Shown piece after piece: positions 53,197 to 64,000 of a DNA stretch of 64,000 nt (positions are counted from its first letter, which is position 1; the number at the start of each line of letters is the position of its first letter). The stretch is taken from positions 3,100,001 through 3,164,000 of the forward strand of contig NC_089452.1 of assembly GCF_026210795.1 (NCBI RefSeq), given 5' to 3'. The stretch comes from Rhizophagus irregularis (taxonomy: Eukaryota; Glomeromycota; Glomeromycetes; Glomerales; Glomeraceae). The translations under genes and the position numbers were made by a program. Below the pieces are notes generated by a model, which was given only the letters and a program-made list of their open reading frames with translations, had not been told where the DNA came from and made no database searches.

Positions 53197-55415
53197 TTAA
53201 CTTTTGTAACTTTTCTTTCTATTTTCTAGCTCGAACTCTCGAATTTTTTCCTTTATTATTTGTTCAACTTTCGCTATTTCTTCTGGTGTTGGTGAAGTTG
53301 ATGATTCTCGGTCATTTTCATCATAACTATAAATGCTATAATTATATGGTGGTGGTCGTGGGACTGAACTACTAGTTTTTGCCCACTTTACACTTCTTTC
53401 ATGATCATCTTCTAACACTCGTTTTTTAACCCTTAACTTGATTTTTGTGGAAACAGAGTTATCTTTTCGTGATGTTCCGCTATTATCATCATGATTCCTT
53501 CTACACGATTTTATATTAACCTTTTGGTCTTCTGATTCTTCTTCATCGAAATTCATATTGCCTTGGTTTATAATCCTATTTATCCGTCTACTTAATCTTT
53601 TCGTTAATCTTATAGGATCAGATACCTCATTTGGAATATTGTCTTTTATTAATTGCCGTTCTTCCATTGTTGATTCACTATTTGATTCGAGTTTACCAGT
53701 AAAACCAAGTAAAAACAGTGCAAGTTCCACTATGCCTTTCAACTCCCATTGAGACAAAGATGATGGATCCTCTAGAAAATTTTTATCATTAGTAATAATA
53801 CCTTAAAAGCGAAATTTGTAACTATCCTTTTATCACCTTTAAGTATCTTGTTATAGTGCTTTCCAGCATACCAACTCATTTTCTCAAAATATGGAAATCG
53901 ATATTTTATTGGAACATTAGTACGTTTCTCAATGTCATAAATAGCCAATTGTATTCCAATATTGAACCCATGCAAAAAATTGCCTCCAATAACTATCGAA
54001 TCATCTGGTGTATATACTGCATGAATCCATCCGGTAGGAATTATCCTAACGTGAATAAATAATTTGTCAAAATTATTAGACATTAAGGAAAATCCTTTGC
54101 TAGTAAATAAATAGAAATTCTTACATAGTATTACCAGCAACTAATTTCACTTCAAAACAATCTTTGACCAAATCGGCAAAAAAGGTCATGGATTGCTCTG
54201 GTGATGATATCCATCTTGAATACTTCTTTAAATTAGATGGTGTTGGCGGAACAAAATAAAATACTTTTGATCCCCTTATAACATGATAGAAAACAGATGA
54301 TCCACCAAAATCAATATGGAAATCGGTAAAGCTATCCTTAATACTCATAAGGCAGTAAAGCTGAACTTTAGGATATTCGACCATTTTTTTATTTGGCCAC
54401 ATGTTCTCGACCCAATCGAGCTCTCTATTTAATTTAAAAAAATATCGATAAATTGGTTACGAAAACAAAATTTTATTATTATTTTAGCATACCTTACAAT
54501 GCGTGGTCGCAATATCGAATCGCCGAAGGGTGTTTCGCTTACTTCCAGGCTTATTACATTTAAGACCTGATCCCGTTTTGGTCCGTCGAAATAAGTAGCC
54601 CATTTATACATATTCCAATCAGGAATTTCTTGTTGGGTAGAAACATCTTTAAGAAAGATAAATATATTTAATAAGTGCGCCGCAGAAATGACGTTGTACA
54701 ACTAGAAGCTACATTACCAATTACATCAACAGGAGTATCATAACCTGATCAAACAATAAATTTTATATTAGTTTGTCTTAAATTAGGGTAATCATCTAAT
54801 GAACATACCAACAGTTTCGGCAATTTCGCTAACTGTGATGTCCTTATGAGGCATTTTCATATCAAGGCCATCTGGATTTTCGATAATGATAGGCTCTTCA
54901 AGACCAAACCAACGCACCCAATCTATTGTCAACTGTTCACCACGTATTTTACGGAATTTGTGCTTTTGAAATATTTTTGAATCGAGAACACGTTTCCATT
55001 TATAAGGATTGCCAGTTAAACCATTTTCTAAATCAGCATAATTGACTTTGGAATGTTCGCGTTTTGACTTTCTTATTCCCACTTTATCTTTAATTAAAAA
55101 AAAAATTACAAAGCATTAAATTGAGATAAATTTCGTGAACGAATTATAATATCAATTGATTATATATCATTTCACAACGAATTTTCACTTACAGACACTA
55201 GGACCATGAGTCCGTGTACAGTTTGGACAATGATATTCATCAATTCTATCACATTCCTCGGAAGGAAGTTTGAGACAACTTGCATGACACCAGACATTGC
55301 ATATATCGCATTTTATCCAAGTCTCAGTATTTTCCTGGAACCAAAGTGGAACCAAACGTTGTTTATTAGCACAGAGCGGACATTTTTCGCCCGGAGTATC
55401 CATAACCTGAGACAT
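53197..55415 (-). CDS. PHD-JmjC histone demethylase, JHDM1/KDM2 type
   Basis: Seven exons give 588 residues: 55415-55193, 55087-54809, 54744-54718, 54646-54493, 54424-54125, 54045-53837, 53771-53197. The N-terminal PHD finger (about 12-66) shows CPLC, IKCDICNVWCHASCL and YHCPNC. Conserved JHDM1 blocks follow: KHKFRKIRGEQLTIDWVRWF and RELDWVENMWP. The JmjC core has Fe(II) ligands H264, D266 (FHIDFGGSS) and H336 (IIPTGWIHAVYTPDDS), and likely 2-oxoglutarate contacts T261 and K281. PHD plus this JmjC type removes methyl groups from H3K36 in yeast Jhd1 and animal KDM2, the expected reaction here, in the nucleus. The C-terminus is charged and of low complexity. The join at 53837/53771 is chosen because the alternative intron would be only about 32 bases. 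Confidence 0.93.
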
Positions 55416-55976
55416 TTATCAAAGGTTATCGAACTAACTGAAATTGTTAACTAATATAGATAATTCTAGTTTTACGGAAAAAAATAAAGCAAATTTCCCT
55501 CGAAAAAACCAATAACCAAATCTGGTGAAGTAACTTCAATCTATGAGGTCATCATATAAGACATTTAGAATCAACAATAAATATGATTGGTTGTCGTGTA
55601 GAGATCTGACGTGACACCACGTTCAGATTTTTTGGTTACGTGCAATCCGATTTTTCCGGACAAATGACTGATTGGTTTAAAAGTCAAATTTTTTAAACTG
55701 ATTAATAAATTGAATATTGTCTAGATATCATCGCTGGAGATTGTCACCTCACCAGAATTAGGGTAGTATTAAAAATGTCATGAAACTCCGCCCACTAATA
55801 TTTGCTAATGTTGACATTTTCTTAAAATCCAAAATTTTTAGGAAATTGCTAAATCTTATCAGTGTGATCATCACCACTATAATTTTTATATATGTAATTT
55901 TTATCACATAACTACCATGAAATTTGTTACCTATATCACACCTTCTATTTTTGCATTTAAAGTAGCAATAAATATC
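55416..55976. other. Intergenic region upstream of the demethylase
   Basis: It contains the demethylase promoter. The first 300 bases are less AT-rich than the repeat-bearing DNA beyond. A 75-codon minus frame at 55758-55985 ends in a MITE terminus and has no domain, so it is not supported. Confidence 0.45.
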
Positions 55977-56156
55977 TACAGTCAACTCTCTATAAATGCA
56001 CTACTTATAAGTGCATTCCCTTCTTAAATGCACACTTTGATTCAATCCCAAGTATATATAACCTCTAATTATTTACTCTTTATAAATGCACATCTTTTGT
56101 AATTGCACACTTTTATTCAGTCCCAAGGGGGATGCATTTATAGAGAGTTGACTGTA
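55977..56156. mobile_element. TA-insertion MITE with perfect terminal repeats
   Basis: A 180-bp non-coding element. The first 24 bases (55977-56000, TACAGTCAACTCTCTATAAA...) are the exact reverse complement of the last 24 (56133-56156, ...TTTATAGAGAGTTGACTGTA). Subterminal repeats of AAATGCACA type occur inside. CAGTCAA ends with TA at both borders suggest a Tc1/mariner-pogo-like origin (inference). Perfect ends suggest it is younger than other elements in the window. Confidence 0.85.
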
Positions 56157-57026
56157 ATAAACTTATAAAAGTAAAACTTTTTTCTTTTTATTATTTATTC
56201 CAGAAACTTGAATTTTTTTAGTAGAAAAAATAAGATTCTGAACTATACTATAAATCTAACTCAAATTTGAATTTATATAGTTTATATATTAATTCTAGCT
56301 AAAATTGCATTATAAAGAAATTTTTAATAATTTTTTATCCTACATACCTCTATTTTAAGTAATCTACTAATTGGATTTTGATAAAATTTATATCATTAAA
56401 TTTATTTTAATAAGTGGAATCCAATAATAGTAAATTGCATTTTTAATATAAATATTGACTGAAATATTGCAAAAAAAAGTACTTTTTAAAAAACTAAAAT
56501 TAAAAAATTGGTCATAAAATCATAATGATTTTACCAAATTATATGTAAAATAGCTTATTTAAAAGATGGAAACAGGACTTCACTTACTTAACCAGTGTAA
56601 TCAGTAGAGACCAAGCATAAATTAATGAAAACAAAAGTTGTAGGTAGTGCAGAAATTAGGAAAATAGAAGGATAGATGGAATTAAGGAAGTAGACAGTAA
56701 TGCAGATTACTTCAGACCATAAGTATAAACTAATTCCAAAATAAGATACATAAGGATATAATAGAAAAACAAGGATATCACTTATACACAAATGATGGAT
56801 ATTACTCCTATCATATGAGTATAAACTGGGTATATAATGTCAATTATTATATCATAGTTTTTGAAAAAGATATTTTATGTTATAATTTATTTGTAATCAA
56901 TTTATTTAATAAAAGAAAAATGATTTAGAGTTGAATTTTATTTTTGTTGATTACATATTGTTATTACTAACATTATTTGATTTATTGTACTACTAACTTT
57001 TATTCTATAACTTATAATCTGATGTG
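56157..57026. other. AT-rich spacer without a gene
   Basis: A 67-codon minus frame at 56588-56791 has no domain. No RNA gene or clear repeat was recognised. Confidence 0.4.
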
Positions 57027-57263
57027 GCAACTCTTATGAGGAGATTAGGACATTTTACCAGAAACTTAAGGTAAAATTTATAATTGAGAATTTTTAAAGA
57101 TTCTATTATATATAGATAAATTACAGCTAAAAAAAGAAATATTACACTAAGTTACTATAATTTTTTCCTTTTTAGATCAATTAACCAATAGGATCGCTGA
57201 TAAAATTACTAGTAAATTTTAAATTTTTTTTAGAGACCTCTATTAGAAATACAGCGGGATCCT
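57027..57263. mobile_element. Decayed relative of the Mutator-like MITE
   Basis: Interior blocks TATAATTTTTTCCTTTTTAG, then AATTAACCAATAGGAT and AGTAAATTTTAAATTTTTT, follow the same order as in 6905-7128. The right end reads GACCTCTATTAGAAATAC and AGCGGGATCCT (to 57263). The left end is poorly preserved (TTAGGACATTTTACC). Confidence 0.5.
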
Positions 57264-58334
57264 ATAGAAACCCATAAATTTTATCAATAATAAATTAATA
57301 TAAAATTTATTTTAGTAATTTTTCTATAATTAAATTTATAATTATATTTTTTTATTTAAAAATTCTTTATATTTTTTTTGCATAAAATATTTTATGTTGT
57401 TAAAATTTTTTTTTTATTCAATATTTTTTATTTTTAATTTAAAAATTTCATATTAAATTTTACTTTAAAATTAACATTTGTAGTTAATTTTCTCAAAAAG
57501 TAAAAAAATATTAGAATCCCAAATAATATCAAAATGTAATTCCAGTATTCAAATTTATTTTGCATTTTAAATGATAAAATTGCTTTTATTTTAAGTAAAC
57601 TATACATATTTTTGTAATTATTAGTATTTTTTATTTTATATATATATCAAAATTGTGATAATTTGAATTCTTTAATGCAAATTTTTTTGATATTTATTTT
57701 TTGGTATTATTTTTAATAATATTTGAGTATTTCAAATTAAATCTAATCCACTAATATTTTATAAATATAATTTAATTTGAAAATAAATAATTATTACTAA
57801 TTTTTTCAAAAAATATTTACAGAACTTAAAGTTTGCCGCTACCGTAGTACTTAAATCTGTCAATTAATGATGTTGCCACCTTAAGCTACAAAATAATCCT
57901 TTATTAAATTCAATAAAATATTAATTAATATATATATTCATTTTAGCATGTACATTTATTTGTACTGATTTTTTTATAACATATTATATATTATATTGAT
58001 AATAGTAACTTTCGAAAAAATCTAAATTTTTAATAAATTTAAAATTTTCTTTTTAATTATTATTATGGTCTAATGCAAAAAAATTTGTACAGAACCCTGA
58101 ACAATACTGAATAGGTAAGGTCCAGAAAAAAAAATTTACTATTAGCTATATGCAGCACTTTTGACTATGATTAGTACGCATTTATAGCTCCTAATAACCC
58201 CTGAAATTTTTACAAAATATGCATTCTAATCCTCTAACTTCAAGTCAGTTTTTAAAATTTTAATTGGCTCTTTTATTAGTTTTATCAGTACATTTTATTA
58301 AGATTTTTTCAATCATCTTTTCAATAATTTCTAA
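57264..58334. other. AT-rich spacer without a gene
   Basis: Extremely A/T-rich. I see no coding exon, RNA gene or element. Confidence 0.45.
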
Positions 58335-58731
58335 GGCTCTACATGAGCCAGCTTGAGCCGAGCCAAGGGCTAGCTTAGTTTGGCTCAGCTTGGCTTGTTC
58401 CAAAAGCTCACAAGCTAGCTCATTTTCAAAATCATATAAAATTTATTATAACTAAAATTTCAAAACGTGATAACTTCGCCAATATCGCCAATATTGCTCC
58501 AAATTTAATGATTTTACTACCATTAGATTCGTCTCATCAAGAGGAATCAAATGGTGGTAAATTCATTAAATTTGGAGCAATATTGGCGAAGTTATCGCGT
58601 TTTGAAACTTTAGTTTTAATTTACAATAAATCGAGCTAAGCCAGCACCAAGCCAAGCTATAACTGCAGCTTGGTTTGGCTTGACGTGGCTCAGCTCAAAA
58701 GCTCACAAGCTGGCTTGGCTCATGTAGAGCA
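58335..58731. mobile_element. 397-bp foldback element with central hairpin
   Basis: The ends GCTCTACATGAGCCAGCTTG and, inverted, GGCTCATGTAGAGC match. Outer arms are rich in GAGCCAAGCC/GGCTTGGCTC motifs. The inner arms of about 90 bases are nearly identical (GATAACTTCGCCAATAT, TGCTCCAAATTTAATGA, CCATTAGATTCGTCT), and the two halves meet at a tight turn near 58530. No protein is encoded. A transcript through it would form an almost uninterrupted hairpin. Confidence 0.85.
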
Positions 58732-61534
58732 CTAATAATTTCTTCTTCTAAAATAATCAAAATAATATTTTTTCATTACCTACTAATCTTACTAATCTTA
58801 AAATATTACCAATAGAAATTTCTGATACTCCTGAACATGCTACATGTCTATTTAAATAATCTACTTCATATCTGCAGTTTAGTTTGATCTTTTCCACATA
58901 TACATTCTACTTTTTTTGCATTAATAATATGAGCAACGTATTTATGTTTAGCCAATCGCTCTTTACCATATTTCTAATGAAACATTATGTATACAATACA
59001 AAAAAGATTTTTTTTTTTGAAAAAAAAATCCAAAAATGTACCAACAATAAGCAAATCTAACATTTTACCATTCTAAAATCCAATCAAAATTACGCAAAAT
59101 CAAATTCTAACCTTATCAAAATTTTTCGATGATTGTACGCATTTCCAAATTCTAACATATTAATAGCCACTAAGATGGTGATGCATCTTCAGCTCCTATA
59201 TTAGTATTGTTCGGGATCCTATTTGTACATCACTAAAAAAGGATAAGATTTATGCCAAAGAAAAATTTTGTAAAACTAAACATAACGGGCTGGAATTTAT
59301 ATATTTATTAGTAAATAATTGCCTAAATTTGCTGCTAAAATTTTTTTTTATTATATGATACTTTCTTCTTCCTTAAAATGAAGTGGCATACCACTAACAG
59401 ACAATGAAAAACTAATGATAATAAAGTATGCATAATTATCTTCCAAAGGCTAATTTTATAAAAGAAAGTCATCTGGAACTTAAATTATGCAAATAAGTTT
59501 CTTAACTGAAACACTAATTGTACCAAGAGTACAGTTGGGAGCATTGCATTAGACTGGAATAAATACAGTGATTGCACATTTACATCACATAAAACACTTT
59601 GGATGGCCTAATCTAACTTCAAGTATGAAAAACTGGAAGTCAATATTGTTTTTCAAATGAATTACAAAAACTAGAACTATTGGAGCTGGTTTAAATGCAC
59701 AAGAAAATGTTACCATTTTCTTGCATTAAAATAGCAAAACAATATAATCATGAAGTTTTTATATGTCACTTATTACTATGAACTACAGCCAATTGAAGGT
59801 GTTTAAGCAGTTGTAAAAGGTGAAATTGTAAGATCTTAAATTATTGCCTGTTTGAAATATACTTTTAAATGCATTAAAAAATGAAGTTAACTTAAAGATT
59901 ATAATGAACTTTAGAAAAAAGTGCTTAAAATACCAAGGCATATTTTAGTATATTTTAAGGCTAACAAAAATGTCTAATTAATTAATAAAGAATCTAATAA
60001 TTATAGTGAATCCGATGGTAATGCACAATTTGGTGTAATAATGATATTATAATATTTCTGAATATATACTGATAAGATTTATATAAAAAAAAATGAAATT
60101 TAATTTATTAAAAAATTTTTTATTGATATTTTTTTTGATGTACAAATCTTTTTGCACCAGACTATAATTATTAAATTATTAAATTTATATAAAAATATAA
60201 AAAAAATTGACTAAACATATGCGATTATATGATTGTTTTTATTTTTATTTAATTGGAATAATATTGCACTTAATTTAAAGGTTGAAATATCTGTCAATAA
60301 TATAAATTGATTATAAATTCAGTTTTTATATTCTAACTGTATATTTGTATCATTAAATTACAAATTTAAATTTTTTTTTTTTATATTAAATTAAAAATAG
60401 TTTATATTTTATAATATTATGTAATAATTGCATATATTACAAAGGTATTTTAAAATAAAATTATTGATTAAATAACTAAGATTTATTAGTTAAAAATTTT
60501 TGAATTTAAAAATAAAAATCTGGGTAGCTGAATCAAAAAAAGCAAATTGTAATATAAAAATTGAATTTATAACTTTGTATTACCTTAATGTAATTTTACT
60601 GATTAAATTATATTTTAAAAATAATGTCTATTAAATAAAATTAATTAATAAATAAAAAAAAAAAAATTGCTACATATTACCTACAGTAATTATTACTAGT
60701 ATTATATAATTAAATTTTAACTTTATTTACTAGTGATCATCATCAGTAACTACTTTTATATAATCTTATTACTAGTGATATTTAGTTAAACTCTTTTTAC
60801 CAAAAATTTCGGGTTCATCACCAACTAGTTTCAGTTTCATTATTGACTAAACTATATAGTAATAATTTTTAAGTTTAAATTTTAATTATATAAAATTATA
60901 GTTTTATTATAAAAATATATAAAATTATATTATACATATAATAGTTTTATAAATTCCTTTAAAAAATATTATATTTTAATATGAATTTATTATTTTTTTT
61001 TTTTATAAGTAATTATTATAATTAAAAATCCATGGAAATCTATAAAAAAATCATGAAAATACTATGAAATATTGAATTTCGGCATTTCATCTTTTAATTT
61101 TAAATGTCTAAACTATTTCAGTTTAGTCAAATGACTAAATATTTCAGTTTTGTCCAGGATCTCTACTTTTTATTTCATTATTGTTTATTTTATTAAGTTA
61201 TAAATGCTTTATAAATACTTTATTTCTTAGATATATCTTTCTTTAAACTTTATAGTTAGTATCTAAAAAAAATTTGAAATTAGATATTAAAAGTTTAATA
61301 AATTAATAAATTTTATATAATTAATACTTACAAAAAGTAATTTATAACTTAATTTTTCTCATAAATACTCTTTCTAATTTTTTAGATTTTTAAGCTTCTT
61401 TTTCAGTTATCTTTATGGCCAGTTTTATAAATAACTTTAAAGTTAGATATCAGTTACTATAATATTGCTAATCAACTTACAAATTATAAATATTAATTAT
61501 AAATAACAAATATCAAATAAACCAACTATTTAAC
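58732..61534. other. AT-rich region without a supported gene
   Basis: No coding exon supported. A GTATTGTTCGGGATCCTATT terminus near 59205 matches 4643-4656 of the Mutator-like group. GTTTAGTC/GTCTAAAC motifs near 60840 and 61100-61150 resemble the interior of the element at 4797-6050. The stretch 59240-59830 is slightly less AT-rich and may be an old coding relic, but I cannot identify it. Confidence 0.35.
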
Positions 61535-61860
61535 CTTTAACTGATGAATTATGAATATCATCAAAATTAAAGCCAATTATCATCTGATTAACTAATGGAA
61601 TATAAATATCAAAATCAGAACTAATTATTATCTTATCTCTAGCACTTCTCTAGCTGATGAATTATAAATATCAAATCCAAGGCCAACTATTGTCCAATCA
61701 TCAACTAATAGATTACAAATATTAAAATTAAAGTCAATTATTATTTGGTTTTCAGCTAATGGATTATAAACAAGATTAATTATTATCTTATCTTCAATTG
61801 ATAGACTATAAATATTAATATCAAAGCCAATTATCTGATTAATTTTATCTAATAAATAAA
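61535..61860. repeat. Degenerate tandem repeat, unit about 60 bp
   Basis: About five imperfect units follow CTGATGAATTATAAATATCA, then AAATTAAAGCCAATTATTAT and CTTATCTTC, near 61540, 61595, 61655, 61710 and 61780. Divergence is high, so the array is old. It is non-coding in all frames. Confidence 0.6.
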
Positions 61861-62290
61861 GAAAAAATAATTACTGAATCTAATTATGAATAAAATAATA
61901 TAATAATAATATTAGGCCAGTTCATAATTGTTCAATCAGTATTTGTGATAAATAAAATTTATTTTAAAAACAATTAATTAGCCAATTTTTTGGACTACTA
62001 AAAATGCAGATTATTATAATTAAGTTAATAAAATAAAGGTAAAGTATATATAAAAAATATATACTAGACGTATTTTTCTTTCTTATTTCTTCTTTACTAA
62101 TAAAATTTCTGAAAGATTCTTTAAATAATTTCAAGTAAATATTTTATATAAAAATAATAAGTTAAATAAAGTAATATAAATTTATATCATATAGACTGAT
62201 TTATGATGGAATTAAGTTTTTATATTCAAAAAACTAACTTTATTAAACAAATGCAAATACAAGTTACATAAAAATAATAGATTTACATCA
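61861..62290. other. AT-rich spacer without a gene
   Basis: No coding sequence or recognisable element seen. Confidence 0.4.
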
Positions 62291-62299
62291 GCTGACATA

Positions 62300-63010
62300 A
62301 AGATAATGATCATTGTACTTTCTCTCCCGTTGGGCTCTTCCCATTTTTTCCCATGAAGTTATGGATGAAAAATATGAGGATTTTTTGCCTTGAGTGATAG
62401 TAAAAGGACTTTTCGACGTTATATGAAGTTATTACTGAGGTCTTTAGTTTCGCCTGAACTCCTTACGGCTTATATTGAGTTAGAACTGTTATCATGAGTC
62501 TTGGAGTTACCAATAATACTGTAAGATGGCAGTTCCATACGAACGTTCCCCTGGGCTTTCTGAAAGGTTGAAAAGTAGTGCGTCTTGGTTCCTACACCTT
62601 TAAAATCTAACTGGCCAAGTGGTTCGCAGGCCGGACCAGTATTTCTTGGAAGGAGCTCCTGACCAACGTATTTCTTGCTAGTTGATGTTGTTAACTGGGG
62701 AGTTAGTCTTCTAAAATAAAGAGACAGAGTTGAGGTGTATGTTTGGTGTTTTTTACTCAGGTTTTTCTCATTGCACTTCGAGTTTTCCTGAGGTTTATGT
62801 CTTTATTTTTTGTTTTTTGTTTTTCTTGGTCACTTTTTTTGGTGTAACCTTATTTTCTTTGGGGGATGGGGGGATACTGGAAAATTTGATCATCATGGTG
62901 GCTTGGTGTTACTAATTTTAAAATCGATGATCATTCGGGTGATAAGGGGGGTGACAGGTTGGGTGCCGCAGTTTTTGTAGTATCTAGGGGATAGGTAAAT
63001 AAACGAATGG
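62300..63010. other. Unexplained G+C-richer island
   Basis: This stretch is visibly less AT-rich than the DNA on either side and lacks long open frames; a 61-codon Phe-rich frame at 62730-62915 is not convincing. Notable segments are TCTCTCCCGTTGGGCTCTTC, then TGGCCAAGTGGTTCGCAGGC at about 62610, and a G-rich patch near 62865-62965. The composition suggests a relatively recent repeat copy or a non-coding RNA gene. I cannot assign it. Confidence 0.35.
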
Positions 63011-63373
63011 TACAACTTAAGGTTACACAGAGCTGATCAAAAATTACCAGAACTGAAGTTTTGTAAAATGGTTACACAAAATAAAATCATATATTAAAAA
63101 GCGCAAAAATTGTGAAAAATTTTAAATTTTTTTGATAAAAACGCGTAGAAGAGCAGCCGATTTAAAAAGTTAAGATCATTTACGCTAATTCTACATATAC
63201 AAAGTAGTTTTGTTCAAATTGGATTAGTGTAACTTTTTACAGGTTACTTTCTTTCTCGTAAAAATGACTCGGAATGCAATTAAACTATTTAATTCACAAA
63301 TATTACTATATAATGTTCAAAATTTTATTATTTTATAGTAAAGTTGTAGTTTTACAGTAGTCTACAATGCAAA
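63011..63373. other. Spacer without a gene
   Basis: It is AT-rich and non-coding. It probably contains the 3' flank of the transposon-like pseudogene that follows. Confidence 0.35.
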
Positions 63374-64000
63374 CATATACCTTTTTAATAGGGCTTCTTC
63401 ACAAAATTGGGTTCCTTTTTTTAGGTGGTCAAAAATCAAAGGTATTAAAATTTTTTTTCTCTTATTTTTAACATTATCCCCAAACGCCCAGAGCAACCAT
63501 TGCAACTCTGCTACTTGAAATATCTTTGAAAATACTTCTTCAGCGTCATCTAGTTTTGCCTAAATTTGAAGTTACCCCAAACCAAGTAACGGATTTTGTG
63601 GAATATTTTCTTTTTTAATTAAAGTAGGTTTATTTTCTTTTCTTGAGATAGTTTGAGTGTCTTTACGAAGGGTTTTCAAATTCTCACGAAGGCTTGAAGT
63701 TCCTTTCTCAGGAATGAGATCGTTGAATCTTCACCATGTTTTTTGTCTACTCCTCATATATATAGAAATAATTCGTTCATAAAGAAAGTTCCTAACTTCA
63801 TCTTTTAACTCGTGTCTTTCGTTTGTTGCAGGTTTACAAATTAAAACCTGTTGGTCTGCAAAATCAAGAAGTATATTAAAAGATTGTAATAATGGTAAGT
63901 TGCCAAGTAAACTGTTGTATATATATATTGAAGAGTATTTGGTCCTAATTCCTTATGCTTCTCAAATAATAGAAGAATTAATGATTCCATCTTATACATA
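63374..64000 (-). pseudogene. Decayed transposon-associated gene, partial at the window edge
   Basis: The minus strand encodes broken but coherent segments: EVRNFLYERIISIYMRSRQK, then FNDLIPEKGTSSLRENLKTL, PQNPLLGLG, AKLDDAEEVFSKIFQVAELQ followed by WLLWAFGDNVKNK, and LIPLIFDHLKKGTQFCEEAL. Several stops interrupt it: a TGA replaces a likely Trp after KTW, a TAA a likely Gln after GLG, and a TAG follows. The gene starts beyond base 64000. The blocks recall a repeated protein family of Rhizophagus genomes (from memory). It is non-functional as it stands. Confidence 0.55.

Noticed and set aside
62605-62640. tRNA-like A-box/B-box sequence
   Set aside because: The two box-like cores overlap, no acceptor stem or anticodon arm can be drawn, and no cloverleaf fits.

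Overview
This is nuclear DNA of a filamentous fungus. The genes are split by many short GT-AG introns (mostly about 55-120 bases) and have fungal orthologues. Non-coding DNA is extremely AT-rich and crowded with decayed transposons and foldback elements. The transposon families at 9.5-12.2 kb, 13.4-17.5 kb and 63.4-64 kb resemble families that are abundant in arbuscular mycorrhizal fungi (Glomeromycotina, Rhizophagus type). I infer that lineage from recall and have not tested it.

Layout. 1-9 kb: repeats only, including a direct-then-inverted 52-bp array, a polypurine tract, and elements of Mutator-like and 'TACAGTCAA' type. 9-17.5 kb: three decayed transposon-like genes, one of them split by a 975-bp hAT-like element with an 8-bp target duplication. 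17.5-24.6 kb: AT-rich DNA with foldback elements and MITEs. 24.7-27.2 kb: a Zn2Cys6-PAS transcription factor (minus). 27.2-30.7 kb: no gene seen. 30.7-55.4 kb: a compact housekeeping island of eight genes: MCM3 (-), J-domain protein (+), GIGYF/Smy2-like GYF protein (-), VPS4 (-), NECAP (-), Ssk2-type MAPKKK with an N-terminal BRCT-like domain (+), membrane-anchored STE20-like kinase (+), PHD-JmjC histone demethylase of the JHDM1/KDM2 type (-). 55.4-64 kb: repeats again, ending in a decayed transposon gene that runs off the right edge.

I rebuilt exon models for the nine intact genes by hand from splice sites. In each, phases agree and the total length is a multiple of three. Two head-to-head pairs (MCM3/J-protein and NECAP/MAPKKK) start only about 165 bases apart, so each probably shares a bidirectional promoter. 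By role the island covers replication (MCM3), chromatin (JmjC), mRNA control (GYF), endosomal sorting and endocytosis (VPS4, NECAP) and stress or MAPK signalling (two neighbouring kinases).

The best candidate for something undescribed is the BRCT-like domain spliced in frame onto the Ssk2-type MAPKKK, followed 476 bases downstream by a STE20-like kinase with two N-terminal hydrophobic segments.
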